From contig OX595997.1 in assembly GCA_951394045.1 (NCBI GenBank), positions 868,001-932,000 of the forward strand: a stretch of 64,000 nt of DNA. The letters run 5' to 3'. Every line of letters starts with the position of its first letter. The first letter of the stretch is position 1. This DNA is from Nitzschia sp. DOCU1 (lineage: Eukaryota > Bacillariophyta > Bacillariophyceae > Bacillariales > Bacillariaceae). Of the stretch, positions 52,101 through 62,870 are shown one piece after another. The notes below the pieces were generated by a model. The model worked only from the letters and a program-made list of their open reading frames with translations, had not been told where the DNA came from and did not search any database. The position numbers and the translations under genes were made by a program.

Positions 52101-53400
52101 CGTGTATCGAACACGTGAAGCAAACATTTTCGTAGATGACTAGACCATTGGGTAGCAAAATGAGAGGCCTCTCCTTGTATGGTGCATCCATGGAAACCGA
52201 CTGGGACAGTGAGGCTGGAACTTTTTCTTGGGTATCATTTTCAGCCTCATCATCGTCCGACGCAACAGAGGCATTGTCTCCGGGGGGTTGTTCTCCTTCT
52301 ACGCTATCGTCGTCGTCATCCTCCTCCCCATCACCTTCTACTTCTTCTTCTTGATCGGAACTTTCCGCCTTTTCGGTCGTGGCTTTTGTTGGCGATGACT
52401 GAGGTGTTTGCGACGTTTCTGATCTCAGAGGATCTTCAAAGGATCCATCTTTGGCCAAACAATATTGCACTGCCGCCGCCCAGTGTGCCAAGATAGGAAT
52501 ATCCTTTTGTTCAATGACCACATCCACCCGAGGTATGGTCAAGTCTGCTTGTATGCCAAGCACTGCTCCATCCCGCAGCCGTCGTTTAATAGCTGCCTGG
52601 TTTTCAAACTTTAGTTTTTCGATCAAATGGGCCGTTCGACCGCTGGTAGGGTCACGAATCTTGATGTAGAGTTCTCCGCTAATCTTTTTGTACAACATGA
52701 ACTCTTGCATCCCCATTCGATTGTGCGCCCATACTTGATCCGGGGACGCCTCGTGACCATATTGATCCACCGAAACCACTTTTAAATGCTCAATTTCCAA
52801 GTGCGCCATTGGAGGCGTCCAAGGTCCACTCCGCCGTGTCTTGAATTTCCCCCATGTTTGATAACTCAATTTGAGAGCTTCAATTTCAATCGTCAAATTG
52901 TCCACCAGCCGATCCGCAAATCCATACGGTCCATTTCCTCGCAGAGGTTTGTACAGTCCTTTCAAGATCAGTTGCACTAATTCTCGTTCCGTCAATATTT
53001 GTAACTTTTTGCGTTGATGTTTCGGTAAACATTGGAGGGGTTCCTGCAAGACGACCGTCACAACACCAATATCGACTACAATCGGCGCCTTGCGAAGATT
53101 AGCCCATGCCGTTACATGAAATCCTATCCGACTGACATGAATCTCTTCGAATTCCACCAGGGGCGACATTTTTCGGACTGCCTCATTGAGGACGGCGCAA
53201 TTCAGGGAAACATCGGCAATCTCGCCCTTGCCATTGAGCAAATTCGCATTGATTTGCTCCTTTCGGAATCCAACAATCACCTATAGTGGTATGAAGAGAG
53301 AATATGGTTATAGTCACGATGAGTAGCGGCAGAAACAACGGGAAGGGCGACGTACCTTGGAGAGTTGCTCCTGGAAAAAGCCCAACACAAACTGCTCCAT
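46183..53400 (-). CDS. bridge-like lipid-transfer protein with chorein-N, PH and NZF domains
   Basis: Four exons: 53400-53356, 53280-49003, 48921-47172, 47111-46183 (introns 75, 81 and 60 nt, all GT-AG), giving 2,333 residues. The N-terminus (about 1-110, with INANLLNGKGEI and WANLRKAPIVVDI stretches) is a chorein-N domain, nearest by eye to the BLTP3/SHIP164 branch and related to VPS13: tube-like proteins that move phospholipids between membranes at contact sites. Further on: an acidic linker (about 310-370), a PH domain (about 1415-1505, split by the 81-nt intron), two copies of an ARQKG-x-EIS-x-RR helix, an NZF finger (about 1741-1769; WTCSACTF...CEMC) that would bind ubiquitin, and a C-terminal coiled coil. 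No signal or membrane segment. Its 3' end is the source of fragments A1-A3. Confidence 0.85.
48922..49002 (-). other. 81-nt intron inside the PH domain, multiple of three and stop-free
   Basis: GTAGGT...CTCAG. Removal joins LILYPSPGE to PKPTDVIQLEG, a normal PH strand order; retention would add 27 residues without a frameshift. Confidence 0.7.
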
Positions 53401-54492
53401 TCTGCTTTGCTAGCACGGGGGTAGTCAAAAGACTATCAATAAAACTATAGACATGCAATTGTTATGGAAACAAAGCCAATCATGATACGAGTCCTGGTAA
53501 AGGATGAAATGCGTGAGCGATGATGAGGCGGATAGTTTCTCGTTGCTCACGACGACGCCGTCATTGTCGCGGGCACGATCTTGCTGGCTGACAACGTGGG
53601 ATTGATTGATTCGATTCAATGCATGCTCTGCTTTATTCGACCAGATTGACCGTGAAGGTCATTACGATCGTGACGTCAGGGGAAAAATCTGTCAGGGTGT
53701 CCCCATGGTCGGTCAGGTTATGAGTTTTCTATTCGCTAACCTTGCATAGCAGACCTTTTAGGCCGGCGTTAGGGTGATTTGATTCAGTCGACATGCACAA
53801 CTATCGTGAAATGTTTTAGCTTTACGTGATTTGATTTGTCTAAGCTCTCAAATAGTAAGAGCTCTATGACGAAACAACTCTCTTTCAAGGCTCTAGCCAC
53901 CAGTAGAGGGGATGCCGCTCTCTTTTTCAACAAGCTTATCACTGCAAACGTCGTCGTCGTAAGGTCTCCTGACAACTAGAATCGTTCTCAAATGACCGAG
54001 CATTGGAGTGGAATAATGCCGTGGAAGACTGCAACTTGAACGGAAAAATCACCTAATGCAACACGATCAAGCTCGATCGGACGATGCAGCAGCTAGTCAC
54101 GGATGGGGAGGTGTAGGTGACAGGCAGACTCGCTGCAATCCTATTTTTCGCACTAGATCCACTATGACAGACCGGACGACAACGATTTGCAATCGCAGGG
54201 TGCTTTGAACATGGAGAGTTGGTGCACTCCAAGTTCCGTCCGTACTCTCCAAAGGAAGAAGAAGAAGCGGAAAACGAAAGTACGGTCTTTCCAAAGTGCC
54301 ATGTTCTTTTGCAACCATTTTTTTGCGAGGAGCGGCTGGATTCACCAGCGCTTGGCGTGAAAAGCAAAATCTTGATTCATTATATGTATAGTTGCTTAAG
54401 CTCTTGCTTCTTTTGCAACAAGAATTGTCATGTGGAAACACCAGAAAGAGAACTGGAACAACCGCCCCGAATTGTAGTCATCGCCACCAGCT
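53401..54492. other. 1.1-kb intergenic region
   Basis: It lies upstream of the lipid-transfer gene (minus) and downstream of the next minus-strand gene. Short frames only; I see no supported gene or RNA. Confidence 0.4.
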
Positions 54493-54899
54493 CTACTCGA
54501 GGCCATCCGACATTTCCAGGAGCTCCGATGCGGTGAAATGATGATCCGAAGTGCCCAATCCAAACGCTGGTGCAATCTTGTCTTTATCGTCGGACTTTGG
54601 CTGTTTCGGGGTTCGGCGCACATTCTTGATTTCTAGCGAAGGATCCTGGTTCTTGGGTGCGCTTTCATACTCTTCGTTTAGTGTAAAATCCAAAGCAGGT
54701 AATCCCCAGCCTAAATAACCTGAGACATTCCAAAACGATGATTAGACCATGGCATTCGTGCACGAATAATCCATTGAGAAGCGAGGCACTCACCCTGCTT
54801 CATCTCCAACGATTCTACCAGTTTCTGGCCTCGGCGTGCATCCGACACCGGAATTGTACTCATAAACACCAGCACGGCGAGAGTGACAGCGGTCTTCAT
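54493..54899 (-). CDS. small secreted protein (one intron)
   Basis: Exons 54899-54794 and 54719-54493, a 74-nt GTGAGT...CTCAG intron, 110 residues. ATG 54899 opens a clear signal peptide (KTAVTLAVLVFMSTIPVSDA) with a plausible cleavage after SDA. The mature part is short, polar and charged, with a YLGWGLPALDF stretch right at the splice junction and an acidic end. No cysteines remain after the signal, so it is not a disulfide-rich peptide. I do not recognise it. Confidence 0.6.
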
Positions 54900-55805
54900 G
54901 TCCAAAGTGATATCTTTTGATGGGTTAGGGGTTTGTTTTGTTGGCTATCCAAAGTAGTATGCTTTGATGGGTTGGTTGTTCCACCATCAATCGTGATAGA
55001 AACTGCAGATGATGGAAAGTAAGAAAGGTGATGGGCCCGTGTCAATTTCCGACGTACACGAGCGAATCAAAAATGACTTCCGCCGACTGTCGCGCGCAGA
55101 GCGATGTAAAAGATACCATGGTGGAGCAAGCCTGCCCGGTCATCCATATGCACCTTGGGACCGAACGAGAACCAGAACCTTCGTTCCATTGTTCTGCTGC
55201 CCCCGCTATCTTCTCTACTCTAGAGCTAGCTAATGGTCGACGTAGTCCGATACGATCTTCATCGTACGATTAGTTAGTAGCTCTTGTAGCCGGTAGTAGA
55301 GACAAAACGTTATGCTTGTTACTTTCTCAATAATCTGAATAGTAATGATTAGTAGAGCAATTAAGTTTGCCTTGTGATATTCGGCTCCCGGCGTGAAGAT
55401 GCTTCTGCAGCTAGTGGAGTTGTCTACTGACAAATCGATTGGTCGATCGTTATTCTACTCTACCATTAGACTCGTACTTCTCAATAATTTCTCAATAATG
55501 AAATAGCTAGAAGTTTTTTATTTATTTGTTGCGAGCGAAAAGAAGGTGATTCGGAATTATCCGTTCGCGATCATTTTTCTCAAAAGGATTTTCGATTCCA
55601 ATATTTTCTTTGTTCGATATCGAGTGTGGTTATTTGCTCGCCAATGTATAGCATGATATGTGTGTAGGTAAAGGGCGACCAATCCGCTAGCAAAGCCGGT
55701 TTGTCGAACCGCTTATTTGAAGAACAGAAAGCACCCCAACGTCACCGTTCCTTTAGCAATTCGAAGGGTTTTGGTCAGAGGAGATTTCTGCGCGACAATA
55801 GCTGT
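54900..55805. other. 0.9-kb intergenic region
   Basis: AT-richer than the surroundings, with several TAATNATT-like runs around 55320-55520. No gene supported. Confidence 0.4.
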
Positions 55806-56207
55806 CTACTCGACACCTCCCGTTGATAGAAAGATATCGTCCAAATGATCGTGTGGAATAGGAAAAGCTGGCACGATACTCTTCAATGGAGGAAGTTTAG
55901 TTTCCTTTTTTTGTGGCGTCTTTTCATGTTTGACTTCCTTGATCTTCCGAGCAGACTGACTTTTCTTGGCCTCTGCTTCTGCAATTTCAGCATCGAGTCC
56001 CCAGCCATAGGGAAATCCGAATGAGTCCGCCGCTGTCAAAAAGATCCAGGGGAACGAAGCGTTGAGCCAAAGTATAAAGGCGGGAATGCATATCCAAAGG
56101 AACTTAGGCTCACCTAGTGGCTTCAATTCGGAGGGCCTCATGTGGGGCATACGTCGTGCCGTGGCAGATGTGACCAAGGCGCAGGTGATCAATAAAGAGA
56201 GTCTCAT
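55806..56207 (-). CDS. small membrane protein with signal peptide
   Basis: 133 codons, ATG 56207. A signal peptide (LSLLITCALVTSATA, cleavage near ATA-RR) is followed by a hydrophobic segment FLWICIPAFILWLNASFPWIF (about 36-56), then a PYGWGLDAE stretch, a Lys/Glu-rich helix and a Pro-rich tail. It shares the signal-then-GWGL layout and strand with the gene at 54493, so the two may be distant paralogues. Function unknown. Confidence 0.55.
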   Translation of the reverse strand: MRLSLLITCALVTSATARRMPHMRPSELKPLGEPKFLWICIPAFILWLNASFPWIFLTAADSFGFPYGWGLDAEIAEAEAKKSQSARKIKEVKHEKTPQKKETKLPPLKSIVPAFPIPHDHLDDIFLSTGGVE

Positions 56208-56619
56208 GGTCAGGAATCAGTAAGCGTTACAAAATATGGTTTGGATATTATTTCTCAATTGTGTCAATGTTATGAGGGCAGCTTCAACTTTGACCCATGA
56301 GATGTTTGGATTCTCGAAGAGACACAACAACGGACTCGCCGCGCCATTTCGATTTGACGGCGGCAGTCTATGATATCGATGTGAAAGATATGGAGGGCGG
56401 ACATGCTCGCAATCATCGTCCGCTTCCCGGTGTTCTCGTTGCGTGCGCTGACGTGGCAAATTCTGACACTCAATTCATGACTCCGTGCGGGATCCAACAA
56501 AAGGAAGGAGGCCTGCGAGCGTAGTGGCTTGACGGCAACCACGGGTAGACCCAACCGGGGAAATATACACAAGAATCCATCACTAGCGCAAGACAAAAAA
56601 CAAAGAACTAATTCATCTC
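56208..56619. other. spacer between the small membrane protein gene and the retrotransposon
   Basis: About 410 bp with no gene; it is the upstream region of the gene ending at 55806, next to the 3' end of the retrotransposon. Confidence 0.4.
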
Positions 56620-56768
56620 TATCAATATCAATTTTATATCTTTTTATAGTGGTGTGCCTAATGCACAGCCACGTCGGAGCTACGGTAGCTAGCCGCAACA
56701 CCTGGGGGGAGGGGTTTGGGGTGCGGAGGGGGGGGGAGGTTTGTCGGATTGGTGGAAAAGAGGGAGAG

Positions 56769-59700
56769 TTATTTTGGGGGGGCTGGAAAGAAGTCGCGGA
56801 TAGATCTTTGTTGGGGCACTGAGGAGCGCCAGCGGGAATGTTTGTGATGAGGACTTGGCCCCCTAGCCAAGTCGTTGTCGGAAGGTTCAGATAACTGGAG
56901 TCGTCGAGGATTGCGTGTGAAGCCAAGGACCGCATTGAGTAGCAATTGGCCTGTGTTGGCCCTCTTGCTGGCAGATCGGATGCTAGCGGCAATGACTGGT
57001 TGGTATTGCCGTAAGTACAGGGTGAGTTGGGCAGTGGTCGCGGTTTCAAGTTTTGCATCGAGATCATGAAAGAAGTATTGTTCTCGGTGTTCGGGGAGGA
57101 CGAGGTGGCGTTGTTGATGCAGCATTCGGGTTCGAGTGATGAGTTCTTGGTGCTTGTCGGGAGAGTTGGCGGACTTAGCATGGGCATGTAATTCGTCTAG
57201 ATGGAGTTGCCAAAAGATCGTCATTTCCTGCCACACTATCTTGACGAGACCGACCATGAAAGCACGCGGATCCGATGTTGCTGTTGTAAATTGTGGTGTG
57301 TGATCGGTGTCGATGCATTCGATAAAAAATTCGAGTTCGCTGTCATCCGAGGAATTGCCCGAATCGTGGAAATATCGATCATCCGCCTCTTGGTTCAATC
57401 GGGAAATGGCTTGTTGGTGAGTCAAATTCTCCAATGTATGACGCCACTCGATAGCAAGAAATCCACGTGGAAATAATCGCCAGCCAATTGCCTGCTGGGC
57501 TGGGCCGATAATTGGGTGTTGGGCAGTGGGATCGCCTCCTTCGAGCCAGATGGCCATGGTGTCTCGGTACAACTTCGAGAATGCTGAAGGTGCTTGGCGA
57601 TCTGTGCAGTATGTAGAAATGGCCTGGTCCAAGTGGGTGCGGAAATTGGCGGACACTTGATTGGGGCACTTCATGAGATGGTCGAAGGTCTCGGGCGTCC
57701 CCGTGCAGTGGGGGCAATTGGGAGAGGTCCATGACTCCATCTTGGCTTTGAAAGATTTAGTGGGCAGTTTGTCGTGGATCAGCTTTAGGCAGTGGACGTC
57801 GGAGGTGGGATAATTTCGGGTGGCGGAGCGGAATGTTGCCCAATCGATTGTTTGCCTGATCGCAGGTGTCCAACCGTGGCGGTTTTCGAGGTATGCAAAA
57901 TACGAAGGTTCGGAAGCAGCGCGGCGGATTGCTGTCACGTAGTGACCGTGAACGGATCGACCATGTAAATCGAATATGCATTTGGTGCGGGGATATAGTG
58001 GGGTAATACGCGGATTGAGGGGATGGCCGACCATGGCTTGGGTCGCGAGTTCATCTGCTCGAATGTTGTAGCGAGCAGCGACGGTAAGTCCGGTGCTGTT
58101 GGATCGATCCTGGTGGCCTTTTACCCATTGGTATGACATTTTGCCGTGGTGTAGGTCGTCGAATGTGGAGTGTATGGCTTCTGTTAAATCCCAATCGGAC
58201 GCAATAGTGGCGTTGGGGTAAACGACGGTGTATTGTGTGCGAGCGGTGTCTCGCTTGATTAATCCGGCATTGTCGCTGATAGCTTGGATCCGAAGGGTAT
58301 CGGGAAAGGATAGGCCGGTGTACTTTTTCAGATGAAGAAGAAGTCGGAGGCCTGAGAGCTGGCCTGTGCCTTCAGACCTGAAAGATGACGGTTCCCCAAA
58401 AGCAATACCGCTGTTCTCGATGAAGATGTCGCCTCGATCTGTTCCAAGAACGACACCGAAGCTCATGGTGACGTCTGGTATGGATCCACCATCCGAGACG
58501 AGTAGTAAGGCGTCAGCGGGGTCCATTGATTGAATCGTGGCCATGATTTCATGGGGCTCCAAGACGAAGTTTAAGTTGGCCAAAAGCGCTTGCTCCCATG
58601 ATTGAAGAAGGCGAACATAATTGTCAAAGTCGCGTGACAAGGGGGTCGGTTGTGGGTTTGTTGCCGTGGACGGATGGTCGAGGAGACTGAGGAAACCTGA
58701 CGGCAGACAATGGACATCGACTGGTGTAGATGCATGTGTTGGTGTCCAAATGGAGGATTGATGGCGAGCAAAATCATTGGAGGACGGCATGGGATGATAT
58801 TCCCAATAACAGTCGCCGGACCAGTGATAGAGCAATGGATATGGTCCACTGGTCATGTATGTTTCGCGGCGCAAGTGGAGCTGGTCCCCTGGATGGAGCC
58901 ATCGGCCGAAGTTGATATTTTCCCCGGAGTGTCGATCGTCGAAGCACCATTTGCGAAGGAGTCGATGCCACCGATGGCAGATCTGATGGAGGCTGGGGCG
59001 TCGTTGCAATGTGACAATTTGCTGGGGATCAAACCAAAGTGGCCTTTCACAATTCCAAATGTGAGGCATAATCTGGGTGCCGGTGGCATTAAAAAGATCG
59101 GAGACGGTGACCACATGAAGATAGAGGCGGCAGTAATTCAAAATGCGGAGGTCCTTATCGTCGAAGTCGCCGGAATCGATGGCAGCTGACATGATGTGGA
59201 AGTCCCCAAGACGCTGGACTGGAGCAACAAAGGTTTCGTCGACGCGTAGCTTTCCTCCGATGTGGGACAGAAAGTCTCGAAGGCTGGGGAGCCATCGACC
59301 CTCAAGGTACGTAAGCGGTGTCATGACGTCGTCCAAAATCGATTCGCTAATACCTGCCTGCCATTGATGCCATGCTAAGTCGATGCGGAGGACGTCGGAA
59401 ATCATAGTTCCCGTGCGCCAATGCTTGATAAATAGAGTAATCTGTCCCTCGCCCTGCAAGGTGTACCACCAGACGAATCCGCCACCTGCATACTCTGTTG
59501 GACAGAAAATCAACGCTGAGGGAGTCGTGCGAGCGAGACCGCATTTGGCGATGATAGCTCCCATGGATTGTTTTTGGGCTTTATCGAGGGATTGTTTCGA
59601 GAAAAAAGATTGTGGAAGTGCATATTTTATGCTCGCCACGTACATGGCGTGGTAGACCAGGAAAGCGCCATACCGCTGGATGGGACTCATGCTGATTTTG

Positions 59701-62700
59701 GTGCTGAGCATTTTTGCTTTCTTGACGAGTGTCTGGAGTTGGTTTGGAGGTCGTGGCTTGGAGGGGTCGGTGGGGATGCGGGTCTTTTGGGGCGACAAGG
59801 GGGATTTCAAGTGGCCCAGGGTCTGATGAGGGTCGTGGGGCCCTTTCGCTTCGATGGGCAATGGCTGACCGGAGAGGGAGTCGGTGATATGGATTCGATT
59901 GTCCAACGCGTCAAGTAATGGAACGGGAGTACCATCGGGTTGGAAAGTGAAGTTCAAGACGTGGAACGAGCATTTCTTTAATTCCAGGCGACCGCCGGAA
60001 CAAAAGAGAAGGTCGTTCCAGACCTGTGCATCGTGTTGCATCCGGTTAATTAAATCGTCGAGGGATGTTTCGGCCTGTGGTTGGAAGTCATTGCATGTGC
60101 CTGTTGAATCGTCGACAAAACCCACCATAGTTAACCTAGTTGTGTATTTGCCATCGGGAGTCATGAATGTAGCTCCATGTGCCTGCTTCGCGTGCGCGTC
60201 GAACAAAGTTGACGATATAAATAGCCAAATGCACGGAGAATTGCCGGAGCCTTGACCGGTACCATGCAAGGGAAAACTCTCGCAGTGAGAATATTCCAAG
60301 TCAGATATGCCGATTGCTGTGCGAAGTTTGTACTTGGCTTCCTTGAGGGTTTTTGCGTGAACTGCCACAATGCTGCGATGTTGGCCATATTTCCGGTTGA
60401 TTAGCGAGGCTAGAGCAACGATGATGCGGTCGTAGCAACTCATGGCGTCGTTATCGAAGTTGAAAAGTGTACGTCGGGAGACGAATGATATATCGTACTT
60501 GAGTTCCTCCAGGAATGTAAGGGATTGGGCTTCGCAGCCAGGTCGGCCTCCATATTGGCCATCGTTGATTATGCCATTCTCGTCGGCATGGGAAAGAAGT
60601 TGTCGCCACTTAACGGCTAGGAGTAAGTTGAAGTCAGCTTCATAGATGTGAATGACCCGCAAACGGTGGATCTTATATTCCCCAACATCTTTGAAGATCA
60701 TGGTATTGACGATCGACTTCCAGCGTCTAAGTACATAATTATTACGAATACAATAGTTGATGAGGGATATAATGATCCCAGCAATGGCTAATTGTTTTGA
60801 TTCGAAGGCTTGGGCGGCTTCAGGGTCGGTATTAGGATCGTATCGTCCAGGCTTGAATAGAGCTTTGTATCTGCCGAGATGGCGGCCTGAGGGAGATGTG
60901 GTGGTTGACTCCCTCCATTTCTTGATCTTGCCAGCGAAGTCGTCTAGGGTAATTGTGACAGAGACTGCGTCGAGTTCGGAAGTAGCTTTGCATTCTTGAA
61001 GTAGGTGGGCGCATTGGGCGGTGGGAACCGCTGTGGAATATTCGCCAGTCAACACGTCTTCGGCGAAAATGGAACTGGCCTCCCAATCCAAATGGTCCGA
61101 TAATGGAGGGGTCGTGAAAGGCGTTCCTTGAGCCTGTCCAAAATGAAGGCGATTTCGCAGCATCAAATAGTATTCGATGTGGATGGGTTCGGTGATCATC
61201 TGCCAGTCTGTGCAGGTGCTTGGATTTTCCAACGTTGTCACTGTATCTGGTGGTGTGTCGGGAGTGGGCCATGAGGTCGGAACTTCAAGTCGATCCAGGC
61301 GTTGAACACTTCCTTGGGAATTAGTGATTTTGGACATTATCTGCCATGTCTTCCTGCCGGATTCAAACTTGTTAATTAACTTGAGGATGCGTGCTTTGGC
61401 GCTGTCGCGGGTGTTTGTAGCTGATTCTGCCCGGAGATTGAGCTCAGCGCGGCGTAATTTTTCGCTGGTGGATTGTTTCCGAACGACTCGTTTTTCGGCG
61501 GCGGCAAGGGCAATGCGAGCGGCTGGTAGAAGAACCGGGATGTCAAAGTCCATGCCGACTGAGCACATCCTTTCTTGGAGAGCTGGGAGGCGATCCTTGC
61601 CCCGCTTTAAAGCCGACAATTGACTCCGCAAAATCTGTACTTGAAAGCGAGCTTGGACGAGTTCCTGAGAATACCACTCGGAGCGTCGGCGTTTGCAATG
61701 CGATTCGCCGCTCTGTCCAGCGTCGCCAATGAGGGCGTCCATTCGTTCCACTGCGGAGGAATCCAGCTGATCTGAGTCAAGTGCGCCTCGTTTATCAAAT
61801 GCAGAGTTGGCTGCAAGGTGGTCGTACATGGCCTCGACGTAGGTTGTAACCGATTGTTTGTCGGATGAATTGACTGAGCGATAAGCAAGAGCGGGGAGTG
61901 CGTCTGATTGCTGCCCAAGGAGTTGTTGCGTGTCGAATTCAATATACAGGCCGCGATGGTCGCTGTACAAAAAGCGGTGGAAGGGGGAGTATCCAAGTTT
62001 GGTAACGCTCGAGACTAGACCGGCTGAAAGGAAGATGGAATCGATGCGTTTAGATCCTTTCTCGTGGGTGCGAAACGTGGGGCTGTCTGGATTCCGTAAG
62101 TACCATGGGTCGCATAAATTGGTATCGGTCATCATACGAAGAATGCCAGACCGTGCTTCCTCAATTGTCTCGTTGAAATCGCCCCCGACAATTATTTCGT
62201 GGCCTTTGGTCTGAAACTCCTTGATTTGACTGGTCAAATCTTTGATGAATGCGTCCCGTGGTCGCTCAGATTCTCGGCCTTCAAGATCTAGCGCGCGCCG
62301 TTGTTGATGCCAGGCAGTGTGTCCAATCTCGTTAGTGGCACCAGAGCAGACTTGATAGACGGAGAAGACTGTGATTGGTGGTGCCGCTTTACGCCGGATG
62401 TGTACATAACTCCATCGCCCCATTGGATCGCCGCCGCGCCCGTTTGCTTCAAGTTTGGGAACGAGAGAGCCGATCATGGTAATACCTGTGCCTCCACATT
62501 GGTTGCCGGACAGGGATGATTCTTGGCAAGAGTCGAATTGACAGGCAGCCTGGCCTGGGGCACTCCGATGGACAGTGTCGCTGAGGCGTAGTCGTCGAGT
62601 AACCATGGTGGTATCTTGATGGTGTTCAGATATACCAAGAAGATCGATGCCATGGAGTTGTTGCAGCTGGACCAGATCTTCCAAGGTGTCCTCGTCTTTA

Positions 62701-62870
62701 GTCTTTTTCAGGCCGCGAACATTGTGGAATAAAAACCGGGTGGCGCCTTCAGGTTTGTCTGGGAGCATCGCGTCGCCTTGCCATAAAGAATCGGACGGTA
62801 GGTGGACAGGTGTCGTCTCGTGTCGAGTTTGATACATTCGGGGTGCCGGAGGGTTGCTCGGGGTAGACAT
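56769..62870 (-). CDS. LINE ORF2: endonuclease / reverse transcriptase / RNase H
   Basis: 2,033 codons, ATG 62870. Domains in order: an APE-type endonuclease (about 45-310) with FHNVRGL, E82 in GISEHH, GGDFNE near 229 and SDHRG near 303; reverse transcriptase (about 730-960) with NFDNDAMSCYDRI (motif A, near 798), GTGQGSGNSP (motif B) and GFVDDST (motif C, near 915); RNase H (about 1455-1600) with SDGG, a glutamate in SEGTGQ, ISDNAG and HQDRS; and a CCHC knuckle near 1717 (CPHC...H...C). The FVDD box replaces the commoner YADD. The protein nicks the target and primes reverse transcription on the free 3' end. The CYDRI plus GQGSGNSP pattern recalls elements of diatoms and dinoflagellates. Confidence 0.93.
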   Translation of the reverse strand: MSTPSNPPAPRMYQTRHETTPVHLPSDSLWQGDAMLPDKPEGATRFLFHNVRGLKKTKDEDTLEDLVQLQQLHGIDLLGISEHHQDTTMVTRRLRLSDTVHRSAPGQAACQFDSCQESSLSGNQCGGTGITMIGSLVPKLEANGRGGDPMGRWSYVHIRRKAAPPITVFSVYQVCSGATNEIGHTAWHQQRRALDLEGRESERPRDAFIKDLTSQIKEFQTKGHEIIVGGDFNETIEEARSGILRMMTDTNLCDPWYLRNPDSPTFRTHEKGSKRIDSIFLSAGLVSSVTKLGYSPFHRFLYSDHRGLYIEFDTQQLLGQQSDALPALAYRSVNSSDKQSVTTYVEAMYDHLAANSAFDKRGALDSDQLDSSAVERMDALIGDAGQSGESHCKRRRSEWYSQELVQARFQVQILRSQLSALKRGKDRLPALQERMCSVGMDFDIPVLLPAARIALAAAEKRVVRKQSTSEKLRRAELNLRAESATNTRDSAKARILKLINKFESGRKTWQIMSKITNSQGSVQRLDRLEVPTSWPTPDTPPDTVTTLENPSTCTDWQMITEPIHIEYYLMLRNRLHFGQAQGTPFTTPPLSDHLDWEASSIFAEDVLTGEYSTAVPTAQCAHLLQECKATSELDAVSVTITLDDFAGKIKKWRESTTTSPSGRHLGRYKALFKPGRYDPNTDPEAAQAFESKQLAIAGIIISLINYCIRNNYVLRRWKSIVNTMIFKDVGEYKIHRLRVIHIYEADFNLLLAVKWRQLLSHADENGIINDGQYGGRPGCEAQSLTFLEELKYDISFVSRRTLFNFDNDAMSCYDRIIVALASLINRKYGQHRSIVAVHAKTLKEAKYKLRTAIGISDLEYSHCESFPLHGTGQGSGNSPCIWLFISSTLFDAHAKQAHGATFMTPDGKYTTRLTMVGFVDDSTGTCNDFQPQAETSLDDLINRMQHDAQVWNDLLFCSGGRLELKKCSFHVLNFTFQPDGTPVPLLDALDNRIHITDSLSGQPLPIEAKGPHDPHQTLGHLKSPLSPQKTRIPTDPSKPRPPNQLQTLVKKAKMLSTKISMSPIQRYGAFLVYHAMYVASIKYALPQSFFSKQSLDKAQKQSMGAIIAKCGLARTTPSALIFCPTEYAGGGFVWWYTLQGEGQITLFIKHWRTGTMISDVLRIDLAWHQWQAGISESILDDVMTPLTYLEGRWLPSLRDFLSHIGGKLRVDETFVAPVQRLGDFHIMSAAIDSGDFDDKDLRILNYCRLYLHVVTVSDLFNATGTQIMPHIWNCERPLWFDPQQIVTLQRRPSLHQICHRWHRLLRKWCFDDRHSGENINFGRWLHPGDQLHLRRETYMTSGPYPLLYHWSGDCYWEYHPMPSSNDFARHQSSIWTPTHASTPVDVHCLPSGFLSLLDHPSTATNPQPTPLSRDFDNYVRLLQSWEQALLANLNFVLEPHEIMATIQSMDPADALLLVSDGGSIPDVTMSFGVVLGTDRGDIFIENSGIAFGEPSSFRSEGTGQLSGLRLLLHLKKYTGLSFPDTLRIQAISDNAGLIKRDTARTQYTVVYPNATIASDWDLTEAIHSTFDDLHHGKMSYQWVKGHQDRSNSTGLTVAARYNIRADELATQAMVGHPLNPRITPLYPRTKCIFDLHGRSVHGHYVTAIRRAASEPSYFAYLENRHGWTPAIRQTIDWATFRSATRNYPTSDVHCLKLIHDKLPTKSFKAKMESWTSPNCPHCTGTPETFDHLMKCPNQVSANFRTHLDQAISTYCTDRQAPSAFSKLYRDTMAIWLEGGDPTAQHPIIGPAQQAIGWRLFPRGFLAIEWRHTLENLTHQQAISRLNQEADDRYFHDSGNSSDDSELEFFIECIDTDHTPQFTTATSDPRAFMVGLVKIVWQEMTIFWQLHLDELHAHAKSANSPDKHQELITRTRMLHQQRHLVLPEHREQYFFHDLDAKLETATTAQLTLYLRQYQPVIAASIRSASKRANTGQLLLNAVLGFTRNPRRLQLSEPSDNDLARGPSPHHKHSRWRSSVPQQRSIRDFFPAPPK

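Noticed and set aside
52136..52496. Plus-strand Ser-rich frames opposite the lipid-transfer gene
   Set aside because: They are the complement of its acidic low-complexity linker.
54219..54536. 105-codon plus-strand frame
   Set aside because: Overlaps a spliced secreted-protein gene on the other strand and lacks protein-like composition.
56702..56745. G-run as telomere or G-quadruplex element
   Set aside because: It is the complement of a C-rich LINE 3' UTR; irregular and without a telomeric unit.
59568..59918. 116-codon plus-strand frame within the LINE
   Set aside because: Antisense shadow of ORF2.
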